A stretch of DNA of 64,000 nucleotides from Agarivorans litoreus (GTDB taxonomy: Bacteria > Pseudomonadota > Gammaproteobacteria > Enterobacterales > Celerinatantimonadaceae): contig NZ_BLPI01000001.1 in the NCBI RefSeq assembly GCF_019649015.1, positions 1,383,501 to 1,447,500 on the forward strand. The letters are read 5' to 3'. The translations under genes and the position numbers were made by a program. This document shows, one piece after another, positions 44,794 through 51,871 of the stretch; the first letter of the stretch is position 1, and every line of letters begins with the position of its first letter. A model generated the notes under the pieces. The model searched no databases. It was given only the letters and a program-made list of their open reading frames with translations, and was not told the DNA's origin.

Positions 44794-45899
44794 TATTCAG
44801 CCCTCTCTTGCGCTAACAAGTCTGCTTTAGTGACAGGCTCAACCTTATCGCCTTGGCGCACAAAACCTTGGCCTAAAACAATCACATCGTTGTCACCACT
44901 AAAGCCGGATAACCACGCGCCATCGGGATCTGAGCGCACTAAACTGGCTGGCACAAACTGCACTACATCATCAACAACTGTTTTAACCCCAAGGTTACCT
45001 TTTTCATCAAGGGCTAATACAGCCGGACTAACTTTAATCGCCTCTACTTCTTCAAGCGGGAAACGCACACTGGCACTCACCCCCGCCATTAACTCTTGTT
45101 GTTGGTTATCGAGTAATACTTCTACTTTAAAGGTTCGGGTATTGGGATCAGACAAGGTAGCAATAAAGTCGATGGTTCCCTCAACTTCTTCTCCAGTAAC
45201 CAAGTTTACGTAGGCTTTTTCACCCAAAGAAAGCTGCGAGATATCGCGCTCAGACACATCGGTACGCACCAATAGTTGCTGAGTATCGGCAAGCCTTAAG
45301 ATTGGGTCACCAATACCTAGATAAGCACCCGCCTCAACAATATTTTCTTCAAAAATACCGTTGTATGGGGCTAATACCAATGTGTTATCAATGGCTAAAT
45401 TAAGCGATTTAACATTGGATTCTGCATCCACCAGCGCAGCCTTGGCCTCTGCTAAACGGGCTTTACCTTGGAACCCTTGCTTGCTAAGCGCTTTAACCCC
45501 AGCATACTCAATGGTGCGTTGCTCTAACAAGGCTTCGGCACGCAGTAGCTGTGAACGACGATCTTGAATATCTAAACGAGCAAGGGCTTGGCCCTTTTTA
45601 ATTGGCCGACCTTCGGCAACCAAAAACTCCAACAAACGACCAGATACTTCGGCAGAGATAACACTTTGACGGCGCGCCTCTGTTTGCCCGTATAAATGTA
45701 AGCTGCGTTCAATGGTCTCGGCTGTGTAGGTTTTCACTTGCACGCGGGTTAGCTTGTGAGCGGCTTTCTCAGGTTCAGCTTTGGCTTCATCTGCATTTGT
45801 CATTTGACCAGAAAGCATCCAAAACACCACTACAGCAACAATAAAAATAGAAAGGATATATGGGCGAGCAGCAAAAAACTGTTTTACGGCAACAGACAC
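44793..45899 (-). CDS. RND efflux periplasmic adaptor (membrane fusion protein)
   Basis: A 368-residue adaptor with an N-terminal membrane helix (ILSIFIVAVVVFWML). A lipoyl/hairpin region follows (QSVISAEVSGRLLEFLVAEGRPIKKGQALARLD, about 80-115), with a coiled-coil hairpin, the second lipoyl half (DNTLVLAPYNGIFEENIVEAG) and a beta barrel. It would bridge the RND pump at 41.7-44.8 kb to a TolC-like channel. The GTG start follows AGGGAG. No regulator gene is adjacent. Confidence 0.92.
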   Translation of the reverse strand: MSVAVKQFFAARPYILSIFIVAVVVFWMLSGQMTNADEAKAEPEKAAHKLTRVQVKTYTAETIERSLHLYGQTEARRQSVISAEVSGRLLEFLVAEGRPIKKGQALARLDIQDRRSQLLRAEALLEQRTIEYAGVKALSKQGFQGKARLAEAKAALVDAESNVKSLNLAIDNTLVLAPYNGIFEENIVEAGAYLGIGDPILRLADTQQLLVRTDVSERDISQLSLGEKAYVNLVTGEEVEGTIDFIATLSDPNTRTFKVEVLLDNQQQELMAGVSASVRFPLEEVEAIKVSPAVLALDEKGNLGVKTVVDDVVQFVPASLVRSDPDGAWLSGFSGDNDVIVLGQGFVRQGDKVEPVTKADLLAQERAE

Positions 45900-46030
45900 A
45901 ATTAAACACTCCCTGTCGATAATTCAAATAAGAGAATCAGTATACAAGTTAGTGCAAACAATCTATATGCTTTGCCGAAGACTACTGACAAATTTGCTAC
46001 AAAGCGTTAGCTAAGTATGAAAAATAGCGA

Positions 46031-46048
46031 AGCCACCAGACGGTGGCT
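46031..46048 (-). terminator. Terminator downstream of erpA
   Basis: A 7-bp stem AGCCACC / GGTGGCT with a 4-base loop. On the minus strand it is followed by TCGCTATTTTTC. It lies 40 bases after the erpA stop. Confidence 0.6.
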
Positions 46049-46087
46049 TACAAAAAGATACAATTGTAGGGTGTTTTGCTAACCAGC

Positions 46088-46447
46088 TTAGATGCTAAAT
46101 GATGAACCACAACCACAGGTTGTACTAGCGTTAGGGTTGTTCACTAGGAAGCGTGAACCTTCTAGGCCAGAGGTGAAATCAACGATACCGCCCACTAAAT
46201 ATTGCAAACTCATTGAATCTACAACCATCGATACACCTTGTTTTTCTACTAAGGTATCACCTTCATTTACTTTTTCATCGAAGGTGAATCCGTAAGAAAA
46301 ACCAGAACAACCACCGCCTGTGACATAGACACGCAACATTAGCGCTGGGTTTTCTTCTTCAGCAACTAGCTCTTTTACTCGCGACGCAGCGGCGTCGGTA
46401 AATTGAATTGGAAATGCGGCTTGTTCAGTTACAGCTTGTTCTGACAC
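46088..46447 (-). CDS. erpA: Iron-sulfur cluster insertion protein ErpA
   Basis: A 119-residue A-type carrier. The three cluster-binding Cys are in [13 protein letters not shown] near residue 51 and TTCGCGSSF near 112-114. [17 protein letters not shown] is the family core. ErpA delivers 4Fe-4S clusters to apoproteins, including isoprenoid-synthesis and respiratory enzymes. The GTG start has AAGGA upstream. The gene is flanked by its own terminator and is monocistronic. Confidence 0.96.
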   Translation of the reverse strand: MSEQAVTEQAAFPIQFTDAAASRVKELVAEEENPALMLRVYVTGGGCSGFSYGFTFDEKVNEGDTLVEKQGVSMVVDSMSLQYLVGGIVDFTSGLEGSRFLVNNPNASTTCGCGSSFSI

Positions 46448-46557
46448 AATCTATTCCTTAAAAATGTTAACTGACGCAGATTATGTAATACCCGAGTAAT
46501 TTGTTCAAGTATTATCCTAAGAGGGTTTACCCATAGTTTTAGGGGACAAGTCGGTAT

Positions 46558-47220
46558 TTATTCTCTTGGCCAACTTTGTTTGTAAATAATCTCGGCTTTT
46601 TTGTTCCATTTATTGCCGTTAACTTTAGCGGTAAGCTCAATCCGCTCCGCTTTAAAGCCTTCGGGCAACTTAATGTCGGTATTCACTTCTTGAAAATACC
46701 GAAATTTAAACGCCAAGGGAACGGCCTCACTTTGTAAATCTGCCAAATTATATTGCGCTGGTTCTTGGTTCTGACTACCCACCACCACTAACTGCAATTC
46801 CCCACTTAACCAGCGTTTATTGCGCGCAACTTGCATCAACAATACCTGCAGTCGGTAATAGTTAGGGCTAAGCATTGGCTCAATGTTTAGTTGTTCAATT
46901 TTCATGCCGCCAGCTTGTTTTTCTGGGGCCATGATTTTTCTATAAACCAACAGCTCTTCAGTTAAGGCAAGCTTTTGCTCGGTCAGTTGATTAATGCTTT
47001 GTTTTAACTGTGCTAACTCTGCCAAGCTGGTATCTTGCTCAAGGCGCACCATCGACAAACGTTGTTGTAATACCGACTGGCTGTCGAGAGAGTTGCTAAG
47101 CTGCTGCTTTAGTTGACTAATTAGTTGATCTTTTTCTTCAACAACAACCGACAAGCCATACAGGCTAGTTAACGCCAAGGCAGCGATTAAACTTACAATT
47201 AATAACTTTGGCTTTGCCAC
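46558..47220 (-). CDS. DUF6776 family membrane-anchored protein
   Basis: A 220-residue protein with an N-terminal membrane helix (LLIVSLIAALALTSLYGL), a coiled coil (about 28-95, rich in Leu/Gln) and a beta-rich periplasmic domain with SPNYYRLQVLLMQVARNKRWLSGELQLVVVG. This matches DUF6776, of unknown function. Neighbouring erpA and hemL are conserved, but no functional tie is evident. Confidence 0.82.
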   Translation of the reverse strand: MAKPKLLIVSLIAALALTSLYGLSVVVEEKDQLISQLKQQLSNSLDSQSVLQQRLSMVRLEQDTSLAELAQLKQSINQLTEQKLALTEELLVYRKIMAPEKQAGGMKIEQLNIEPMLSPNYYRLQVLLMQVARNKRWLSGELQLVVVGSQNQEPAQYNLADLQSEAVPLAFKFRYFQEVNTDIKLPEGFKAERIELTAKVNGNKWNKKAEIIYKQSWPRE

Positions 47221-47495
47221 TTTTACTCTAACCTGTCGCGAAAAGACGACAGTTTACCCAGATTTTCCCTCGGCAACAAACTACAGTTAGTTCTCTGCGA
47301 TACCACTAACTTTCTGCCCGTAAAACTAGTTAGTTTAAGCAGCTCAATTCTTTAATTTAAATAGCTACAGCATGCAAGCTGCACCAACCTAAAAACGCTG
47401 CCGCTAAGCAACATTACTTGGCTATTGATTATTTGTTATAGTGAGCGCAATTTACTGCCTTTGTGGCGCGTGACTCAGATTTTAAAGGATGCTTT

Positions 47496-48779
47496 ATGTC
47501 TCGTTCAGAACAACTTTTTAGCCAAGCCCAGCAAACTATTCCTGGTGGCGTTAATTCACCGGTTCGTGCCTTTAATGGCGTAGGTGGAACACCGGTTTTT
47601 ATTGAACGAGCCGACGGTGCGCGCATTTATGATGCCGATGGCAACAGCTACATCGATTACGTGGGCTCATGGGGCCCAATGATTTTGGGTCATAACCACC
47701 CAGCAATTCACCAAGCAGTGGTAGATGCCGCCGCTAAAGGCTTGAGTTTTGGCGCGCCCACCGCTGCCGAAATAGACATGGCCAACTTAGTCTGCGAATT
47801 GGTGCCATCAATGGACCAAGTGCGTATGGTTAACTCGGGCACCGAAGCCACCATGAGTGCGATTCGCCTTGCTCGTGGCTACACCGGCCGTAACAAAATT
47901 GTTAAGTTTGAAGGTTGCTACCACGGCCATGCCGACTCATTACTGGTTAAAGCTGGCTCTGGGGCATTAACCCTTGGCCAACCAAGCTCGCCGGGTATTC
48001 CCGCCGATTTTGCTCAACATACTCTTACCGCCACCTATAATGATTTAGCCTCGGTTGAAGCTTTGTTTGCCGAATACCCAGAAGACATTGCTTGTATCAT
48101 TGTAGAGCCAGTGGCAGGCAACATGAACTGTATCCCTCCTGTAGACGGCTTCTTGCAAGGGCTACGTGCCATTTGTGATAAATACCAAGCGGTATTTATT
48201 ATTGATGAAGTAATGACTGGTTTTCGGGTTTCATTAGGCGGAGCACAAGCTCATTATGGGGTAAAACCCGACCTAACTTGTTTAGGAAAAGTGATTGGCG
48301 GCGGCATGCCTGTAGGCGCTTTTGGTGGCAGCCAAAAAATTATGGATCACTTAGCGCCTGTTGGTCCGGTGTATCAAGCGGGTACTTTATCGGGTAACCC
48401 TATTGCTATGGCGGCTGGTTTAGCGGCACTTAATGCCCTAAAAGATCCTGCGGTTCATCAACACCTAAATGTAATCACCGAGCGCTTGGCCAAAGGCCTC
48501 AAAGCGGCTGCAGATCGCCAAGGCATTCCATTAACCGTTAATCAAGTAGGTGCAATGTTAGGCTTCTTCTTCACCGAAGAAAGCAGCGTGACTAACTTCG
48601 CCCAAGCTTGCGCCTGTGATGCAGAACGTTTCAAAAAGTTCTTCCACTTAATGCTGGAAGAAGGCGTTTACTTAGCCCCGTCAGCTTTTGAAGCTTCATT
48701 CACTTCTTTTGCTCACAGCGAAGCAGATATTGATGCCACTATTGCTGCAGCAGAGCGTTGTTTTGCCAAGTTAAAATAA
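47496..48779 (+). CDS. hemL: Glutamate-1-semialdehyde 2,1-aminomutase
   Basis: A 427-residue PLP enzyme. [11 protein letters not shown] near residue 238 carries the PLP-contacting Asp, and [17 protein letters not shown] near 264 has the Schiff-base Lys. [17 protein letters not shown] and [11 protein letters not shown] are also diagnostic. It converts glutamate-1-semialdehyde to 5-aminolevulinate in the C5 route to haem and cobalamin. ATG at 47496 has AAAGGA seven bases upstream; an in-frame GTG at 47463 is not needed. Confidence 0.97.
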   Translation: MSRSEQLFSQAQQTIPGGVNSPVRAFNGVGGTPVFIERADGARIYDADGNSYIDYVGSWGPMILGHNHPAIHQAVVDAAAKGLSFGAPTAAEIDMANLVCELVPSMDQVRMVNSGTEATMSAIRLARGYTGRNKIVKFEGCYHGHADSLLVKAGSGALTLGQPSSPGIPADFAQHTLTATYNDLASVEALFAEYPEDIACIIVEPVAGNMNCIPPVDGFLQGLRAICDKYQAVFIIDEVMTGFRVSLGGAQAHYGVKPDLTCLGKVIGGGMPVGAFGGSQKIMDHLAPVGPVYQAGTLSGNPIAMAAGLAALNALKDPAVHQHLNVITERLAKGLKAAADRQGIPLTVNQVGAMLGFFFTEESSVTNFAQACACDAERFKKFFHLMLEEGVYLAPSAFEASFTSFAHSEADIDATIAAAERCFAKLK

Positions 48780-48788
48780 GCTGGATTA

Positions 48789-48815
48789 CCGCACTTGCCC
48801 AAGAGTGCGGCTTTA
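48789..48815 (+). terminator. Terminator after hemL
   Basis: A 7-bp GC-rich stem CCGCACT / AGTGCGG (48789-48810) with an 8-base loop is followed by CTTTACCTT. It lies between the convergent hemL and DUF2845 genes. Confidence 0.65.
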
Positions 48816-49091
48816 CCTTAGCCATTCAATTTTCACTACCTGGCCAGTTTTTAGATACACCACGTATTTTTTGCCTTTAATGTTATAAAGCACGCCTTCT
48901 AACTTATTGAAGTTATCGCCGCTTACTACTTCTTCATATTCAGGCTTGCCACAAGCACTAATTAACTCCAACTTATCGGTACCCGAGCGTATCCAAGTGC
49001 CATTACAGTTTATATTCGCCACCTCGGTGCCATTACCAGCTTGTACCCCAGCAGCAATAAAGCCTAACAACAAACAAATATGTTTTTTCAT
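48813..49091 (-). CDS. DUF2845-like small periplasmic protein
   Basis: A 92-residue protein with a signal peptide (HICLLLGFIAAGVQA) and a mature domain with two Cys (NINCNGTWIRSG and LISACGKPEYEEVV), the pattern of DUF2845. The Cys pair may form a disulfide. Its function is unknown. ATG at 49091 follows CGGGA; a longer frame from 49124 lacks a ribosome site. Confidence 0.78.
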   Translation of the reverse strand: MKKHICLLLGFIAAGVQAGNGTEVANINCNGTWIRSGTDKLELISACGKPEYEEVVSGDNFNKLEGVLYNIKGKKYVVYLKTGQVVKIEWLR

Positions 49092-49148
49092 ATCCCGACT
49101 CTTATTGATGATTTTATAATTCACAAAATGAGTATAGTAAGCAATAAC

Positions 49149-49520
49149 TTAGCGGGAAGAGTTTTTTACTGAAGGCCGAGTCCAAAGAAAAACCATCACA
49201 GCTAACAGGCATGTACCTGCGGCAATACGGGCAAACCACGGAACCTCCATCCACAACATTAAACCAGCCGAAATAGCCACCATAAGGGTAGCGCTGCACT
49301 TTGCTTTAAGGCTTACCACACCATGTTGCTGCCAATCATTTAATAAAGGACCAAAAGTGCGATGCTGCTCAAGCCAAGCAGCAAACCGAGGAGAGCTTTT
49401 AGAAAATAGAATCGCGGCTAATAAGATGAAAGGCGTAGTAGGCAACAAAGGCAAAAAAATACCTACCGTGCCCAGCAATACCGCTAGCCACGCAATTAAC
49501 AGGTAAAACACTTTTAGCAT
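49149..49520 (-). CDS. ybaN: YbaN family inner-membrane protein (DUF454)
   Basis: A 123-residue protein with three or four hydrophobic helices. The family signature is GIFLPLLPTTPFILLAAILFSK near residues 20-41, followed by WLEQHRTFGPLLNDWQQHGVVSLKAK. YbaN is an inner-membrane protein of unknown function. It lies 57 bases upstream of the DUF2845-like gene on the same strand. Confidence 0.9.
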   Translation of the reverse strand: MLKVFYLLIAWLAVLLGTVGIFLPLLPTTPFILLAAILFSKSSPRFAAWLEQHRTFGPLLNDWQQHGVVSLKAKCSATLMVAISAGLMLWMEVPWFARIAAGTCLLAVMVFLWTRPSVKNSSR

Positions 49521-49728
49521 TAAACATGCACCTTTAATAAGTAAGCAAATAGTTTACCCTGTGGCGCGATAAATAACTGTTAGTTATGACTTGTAGCCAA
49601 ATAAAATTAGACATCTAGACGGCTAATGATTAAATTAACTCTGCCGCCGATTTAATCGCCAACTTGCGGGCGGCTAACAAATACCGCTAAAGCGCCTAAG
49701 GGCGCGAACTATTAATTAGGAGTTCGTC

Positions 49729-49914
49729 ATGTTTGAAGCCGTCCAAAAAGAAACTGTTTTTCACCGTAACACTGCCTCCTGCACTAGCAATAACGTTTAT
49801 CGCTTTACCAGCAAGCGCAATAACCCGCTCAATCACCATCAAGCTGAACTAAGCCTCTCGGTAGAATACTTGGAGCAAACCCAGTTTAGCGATCGCTGTA
49901 GACCAAGAGCCTAA
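49729..49914 (+). CDS. Small hypothetical protein, 61 residues
   Basis: ATG at 49729 has TTAGGAG seven bases upstream, and the stop lies 11 bases before a strong terminator, so a real gene is likely. The product is hydrophilic, with no signal or membrane segment, two Cys and a basic middle (YRFTSKRNNPLNHH). No family is recognised. Confidence 0.55.
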   Translation: MFEAVQKETVFHRNTASCTSNNVYRFTSKRNNPLNHHQAELSLSVEYLEQTQFSDRCRPRA

Positions 49915-49924
49915 CACCCCCATT

Positions 49925-49958
49925 AAAAAAGGCGATGTAAAGCTACATCGCCTTTTTT
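49925..49958. terminator. Strong bidirectional terminator
   Basis: A perfect 15-bp stem AAAAAAGGCGATGTA / TACATCGCCTTTTTT with an AAGC loop. It ends the small plus-strand gene and the leftward peptide triplet, whose last stop is at 49973. Confidence 0.92.
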
Positions 49959-49972
49959 AGTATTCTAAGTAC

Positions 49973-50164
49973 TTAACAAAAAGGTGATTGCACTTCGCCA
50001 CGCAAGGCTTCACGCTGGCAGGTATGGCGGTCATTACCGCTAGTGCCTATTTGCACGCTATCTTGCAAACTACTTGCTGGGGTAAATGAGGCTTGGCTAG
50101 CTGCGCTAAACATCAAAGCAGAACCAAACACTACACTCAATATTGCTGAACTTAATGCTTTCAT
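49973..50164 (-). CDS. Small secreted Cys-containing peptide, tandem copy 3
   Basis: A 63-residue precursor: a signal peptide (SSAILSVVFGSALMFSAASQA), a short variable spacer and a C-terminal block GTSGNDRHTCQREALRGEVQSPFC. The two Cys of the mature part lie 15 residues apart and could form one disulfide. The block is nearly identical in two more copies just upstream. The second of two adjacent ATG codons is preferred because it is seven bases after GGAG. The family is unknown; export to the periplasm or beyond is likely. Confidence 0.8.
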   Translation of the reverse strand: MKALSSAILSVVFGSALMFSAASQASFTPASSLQDSVQIGTSGNDRHTCQREALRGEVQSPFC

Positions 50165-50186
50165 CATTCTTCTCCTTCCCTAATTA

Positions 50187-50378
50187 TTAACAAAATGGCG
50201 ATTGAACTTCGCCGCGCAGCGCTTCACGCTGACAGGTATGACGGTCGATACCGCTAGTACCTATTTGCACACTGCCTTGCGCGCTATTTGCTGGGGTAAA
50301 AGAAGCCTGGCTTGCTGCACTAAACATTAAGGCCGAACCAAACACTACACTAACTAAACTGGTGGTTAAGGCTTTCAT
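50187..50378 (-). CDS. Small secreted Cys-containing peptide, tandem copy 2
   Basis: A 63-residue precursor closely matching copy 3 in signal peptide and C-terminal block (GTSGIDRHTCQREALRGEVQ), with differences mainly in the spacer (TPANSAQGSVQI). Three ATG codons in a row follow GGAG; the third has the best spacing and gives the same MKA start as the other copies. Gaps of about 20-25 bases separate the copies and each has its own ribosome site. Confidence 0.8.
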   Translation of the reverse strand: MKALTTSLVSVVFGSALMFSAASQASFTPANSAQGSVQIGTSGIDRHTCQREALRGEVQSPFC

Positions 50379-50403
50379 CATCATTCTCCTAAAACTTATC
50401 TAC

Positions 50404-50595
50404 TTAACAAAACGGCGACTTTACTTCGCCACGTAATGCTTCGCGTTGACAGGTATGACGGTCTATTCCACTGGTACCGATATTAGTGCTTCCTTGCGCC
50501 CCATTTAGGGGACCAACCGCCGCCTGACTCGCAGCGCTAAACATTAAAAACGAACCAAAAACTACGCTTAACATTGCTGACATAACGGCTTTCAT
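50404..50595 (-). CDS. Small secreted Cys-containing peptide, tandem copy 1
   Basis: The first gene of the triplet: 63 residues with a signal peptide (MLSVVFGSFLMFSAASQA), spacer VGPLNGAQGSTNI and the shared block GIDRHTCQREALRGEVKSPF followed by the final Cys. It diverges most from the other two, having K for Q before SPFC and a different spacer. TAGGAGAAATAAA precedes its ATG. The promoter must lie between 50596 and about 50720, where an inverted repeat is seen. Confidence 0.8.
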   Translation of the reverse strand: MKAVMSAMLSVVFGSFLMFSAASQAAVGPLNGAQGSTNIGTSGIDRHTCQREALRGEVKSPFC

Positions 50596-50642
50596 TTTAT
50601 TTCTCCTAGTAATGGCTTAACTCTGTATAGCCATGACCAAGA

Positions 50643-50656
50643 AGACCTAGCTGTCT
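50643..50656 (-). promoter_or_regulatory. Inverted repeat upstream of the peptide triplet
   Basis: Read leftward, the region contains AGAC-AGCTAG-GTCT within TAGACAGCTAGGTCTT, about 50 bases before the first peptide gene. Symmetry and spacing resemble operators of TetR-type repressors. No regulator gene is adjacent. Confidence 0.3.
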
Positions 50657-50784
50657 ACTAGGTTATTTCAAAGAAATTTAAATTTTTTTAGAAAAAAGTG
50701 AGAGAAAAAGGAAAAGTTGCGGTTTTTCTGGCAGTTAGATACAGAAAAATGAGACGTGTGAGATTTAAATGCGGGGTAAAGATT

Positions 50785-50812
50785 AAGCGCTTAAGATTAT
50801 TAAGCGCTTTTT
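50785..50812. terminator. Hairpin terminator
   Basis: A 10-bp stem AAGCGCTTAA / TTAAGCGCTT with a GATTA loop. The U run is stronger on the plus strand (TTTTT), while the likely served gene is the leftward 29-residue frame at 50842-50931. Confidence 0.6.
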
Positions 50813-50841
50813 AAACAACTAAACAATCACTGAATGAAAGA

Positions 50842-50931
50842 TTATTTAGCATTATTGCGGGTTCGTTTATCGCTCGACTTACTTGGACAAAAACTCGCAC
50901 CTGATGCACCTCTAAAACTTGAAACAGCCAT
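50842..50931 (-). CDS. Possible 29-residue basic peptide
   Basis: ATG at 50931 follows AGAGGT nine bases upstream, and a hairpin terminator lies just past the stop. The product is Ser-rich and basic with one Cys: SSFRGASGASFCPSKSSDKR then TRNNAK. No signal peptide or membrane segment. Ribosome site and terminator favour a real gene, but 29 codons could be chance. Confidence 0.45.
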   Translation of the reverse strand: MAVSSFRGASGASFCPSKSSDKRTRNNAK

Positions 50932-51169
50932 AATATTTACCTCTACTACTTAAATTGTGAATGTGAAGTTCATCTGTTAACCACACAAATACTAAGGAGC
51001 AATAACGAGGCCAATTTTGATATCTTTTTTGATTAGACTAAAAATTCCAGTTTCAAGCCAATGAAAAGCCTATCAATAGTGAAATTATCTAGAAAATACG
51101 TATGGGTTTAGTTTTTTATAAGGAAGCCAGCAAGATGAGAAGTTGTTGCACAATGCGAATGCACTCACA

Positions 51170-51191
51170 TGTGGCGCAAAGCTGCGCCACA
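51170..51191 (-). terminator. Hairpin after the dUTPase gene
   Basis: A 9-bp stem TGTGGCGCA / TGCGCCACA with an AAGC loop lies 17 bases after the stop at 51209. The U tail is absent on the minus strand, so function is uncertain. Confidence 0.45.
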
Positions 51192-51208
51192 TTGCAGCAA
51201 ATACTACA

Positions 51209-51862
51209 TTATTTAGATTGGCCGTAGCGTTGATGTAAGGCTTGGTACAAGTCGTCTTGAAAACTCAATGCCGAAGCATCTAAGTTAGCCATTAGCTCAA
51301 CCAAATGCTCGTTATCTTCCCTGCCATCCCACACTTTGCGGTAAGTACCTTGTTTGTACCCATTATCTTGGCGGAAGAAATTAAGCACGTTTTTACTCAC
51401 GTATTGCTGATAAAGATCCAGCCAGCTCATCTTACAATCCCCCAACAGAGCCGAGAACAAGCCAATACTGGTGCGCTTAGCGGCAGCTAAACCAATAAGC
51501 AATTCAAGCTTCTCTAATAAGTTAAGTTGGCTAAATTGCCACTGTTTGCCATCAAACTGCACAGTGCTTTGCTCAATATTTTCGAAAATGTAAGCCTGAG
51601 CGGGTGCATGTTCGCCATCTGATTGCAGCAGTAACTCAGACAATACAAAGTGCCAAATATCTACTAGCTCCATTTGTAGCTGTTCTAGGTCGCAGTCTTG
51701 TTTCTTCCACCACTTCCAACCGTGATGCTCAATCGCTTCTGCGCCTTCAATAACTACCGCACGCAAAAATGGCGAACGAGTAGTTAGCCACTCTGGGTTC
51801 ACTTTGGCGTTCATGTTGTCTTGTAGCTGCAACATAATTTGCGCTTGGTTTGCTTGTAACAT
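51209..51862 (-). CDS. Dimeric (all-alpha) dUTP diphosphatase
   Basis: A 217-residue helical protein of the MazG-like NTP pyrophosphohydrolase group. Metal-binding acidic residues appear in EGAEAIEHHGWKWWKK near residues 39-54 and MELVDIWHFVLSE near 64-76, and KNVLNFFRQDNGYKQGTYRKVWDGREDN is typical of dimeric dUTPases. It hydrolyses dUTP to dUMP and keeps uracil out of DNA. It lies nine bases after mrcB on the same strand, so it may be co-transcribed. Confidence 0.9.
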   Translation of the reverse strand: MLQANQAQIMLQLQDNMNAKVNPEWLTTRSPFLRAVVIEGAEAIEHHGWKWWKKQDCDLEQLQMELVDIWHFVLSELLLQSDGEHAPAQAYIFENIEQSTVQFDGKQWQFSQLNLLEKLELLIGLAAAKRTSIGLFSALLGDCKMSWLDLYQQYVSKNVLNFFRQDNGYKQGTYRKVWDGREDNEHLVELMANLDASALSFQDDLYQALHQRYGQSK

Positions 51863-51871
51863 TCCAGATCC

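Noticed and set aside
44788-45213. 141-codon plus-strand frame antisense to the efflux adaptor
   Set aside because: The sense strand encodes a clear membrane fusion protein; the Ser/Thr-rich antisense product has no motif or ribosome site.
49973-50595. Regular ~215-base repeat spacing that might suggest a repeat array
   Set aside because: The periodicity comes from three paralogous peptide genes; there are no short direct repeats with unique spacers, so it is not CRISPR.
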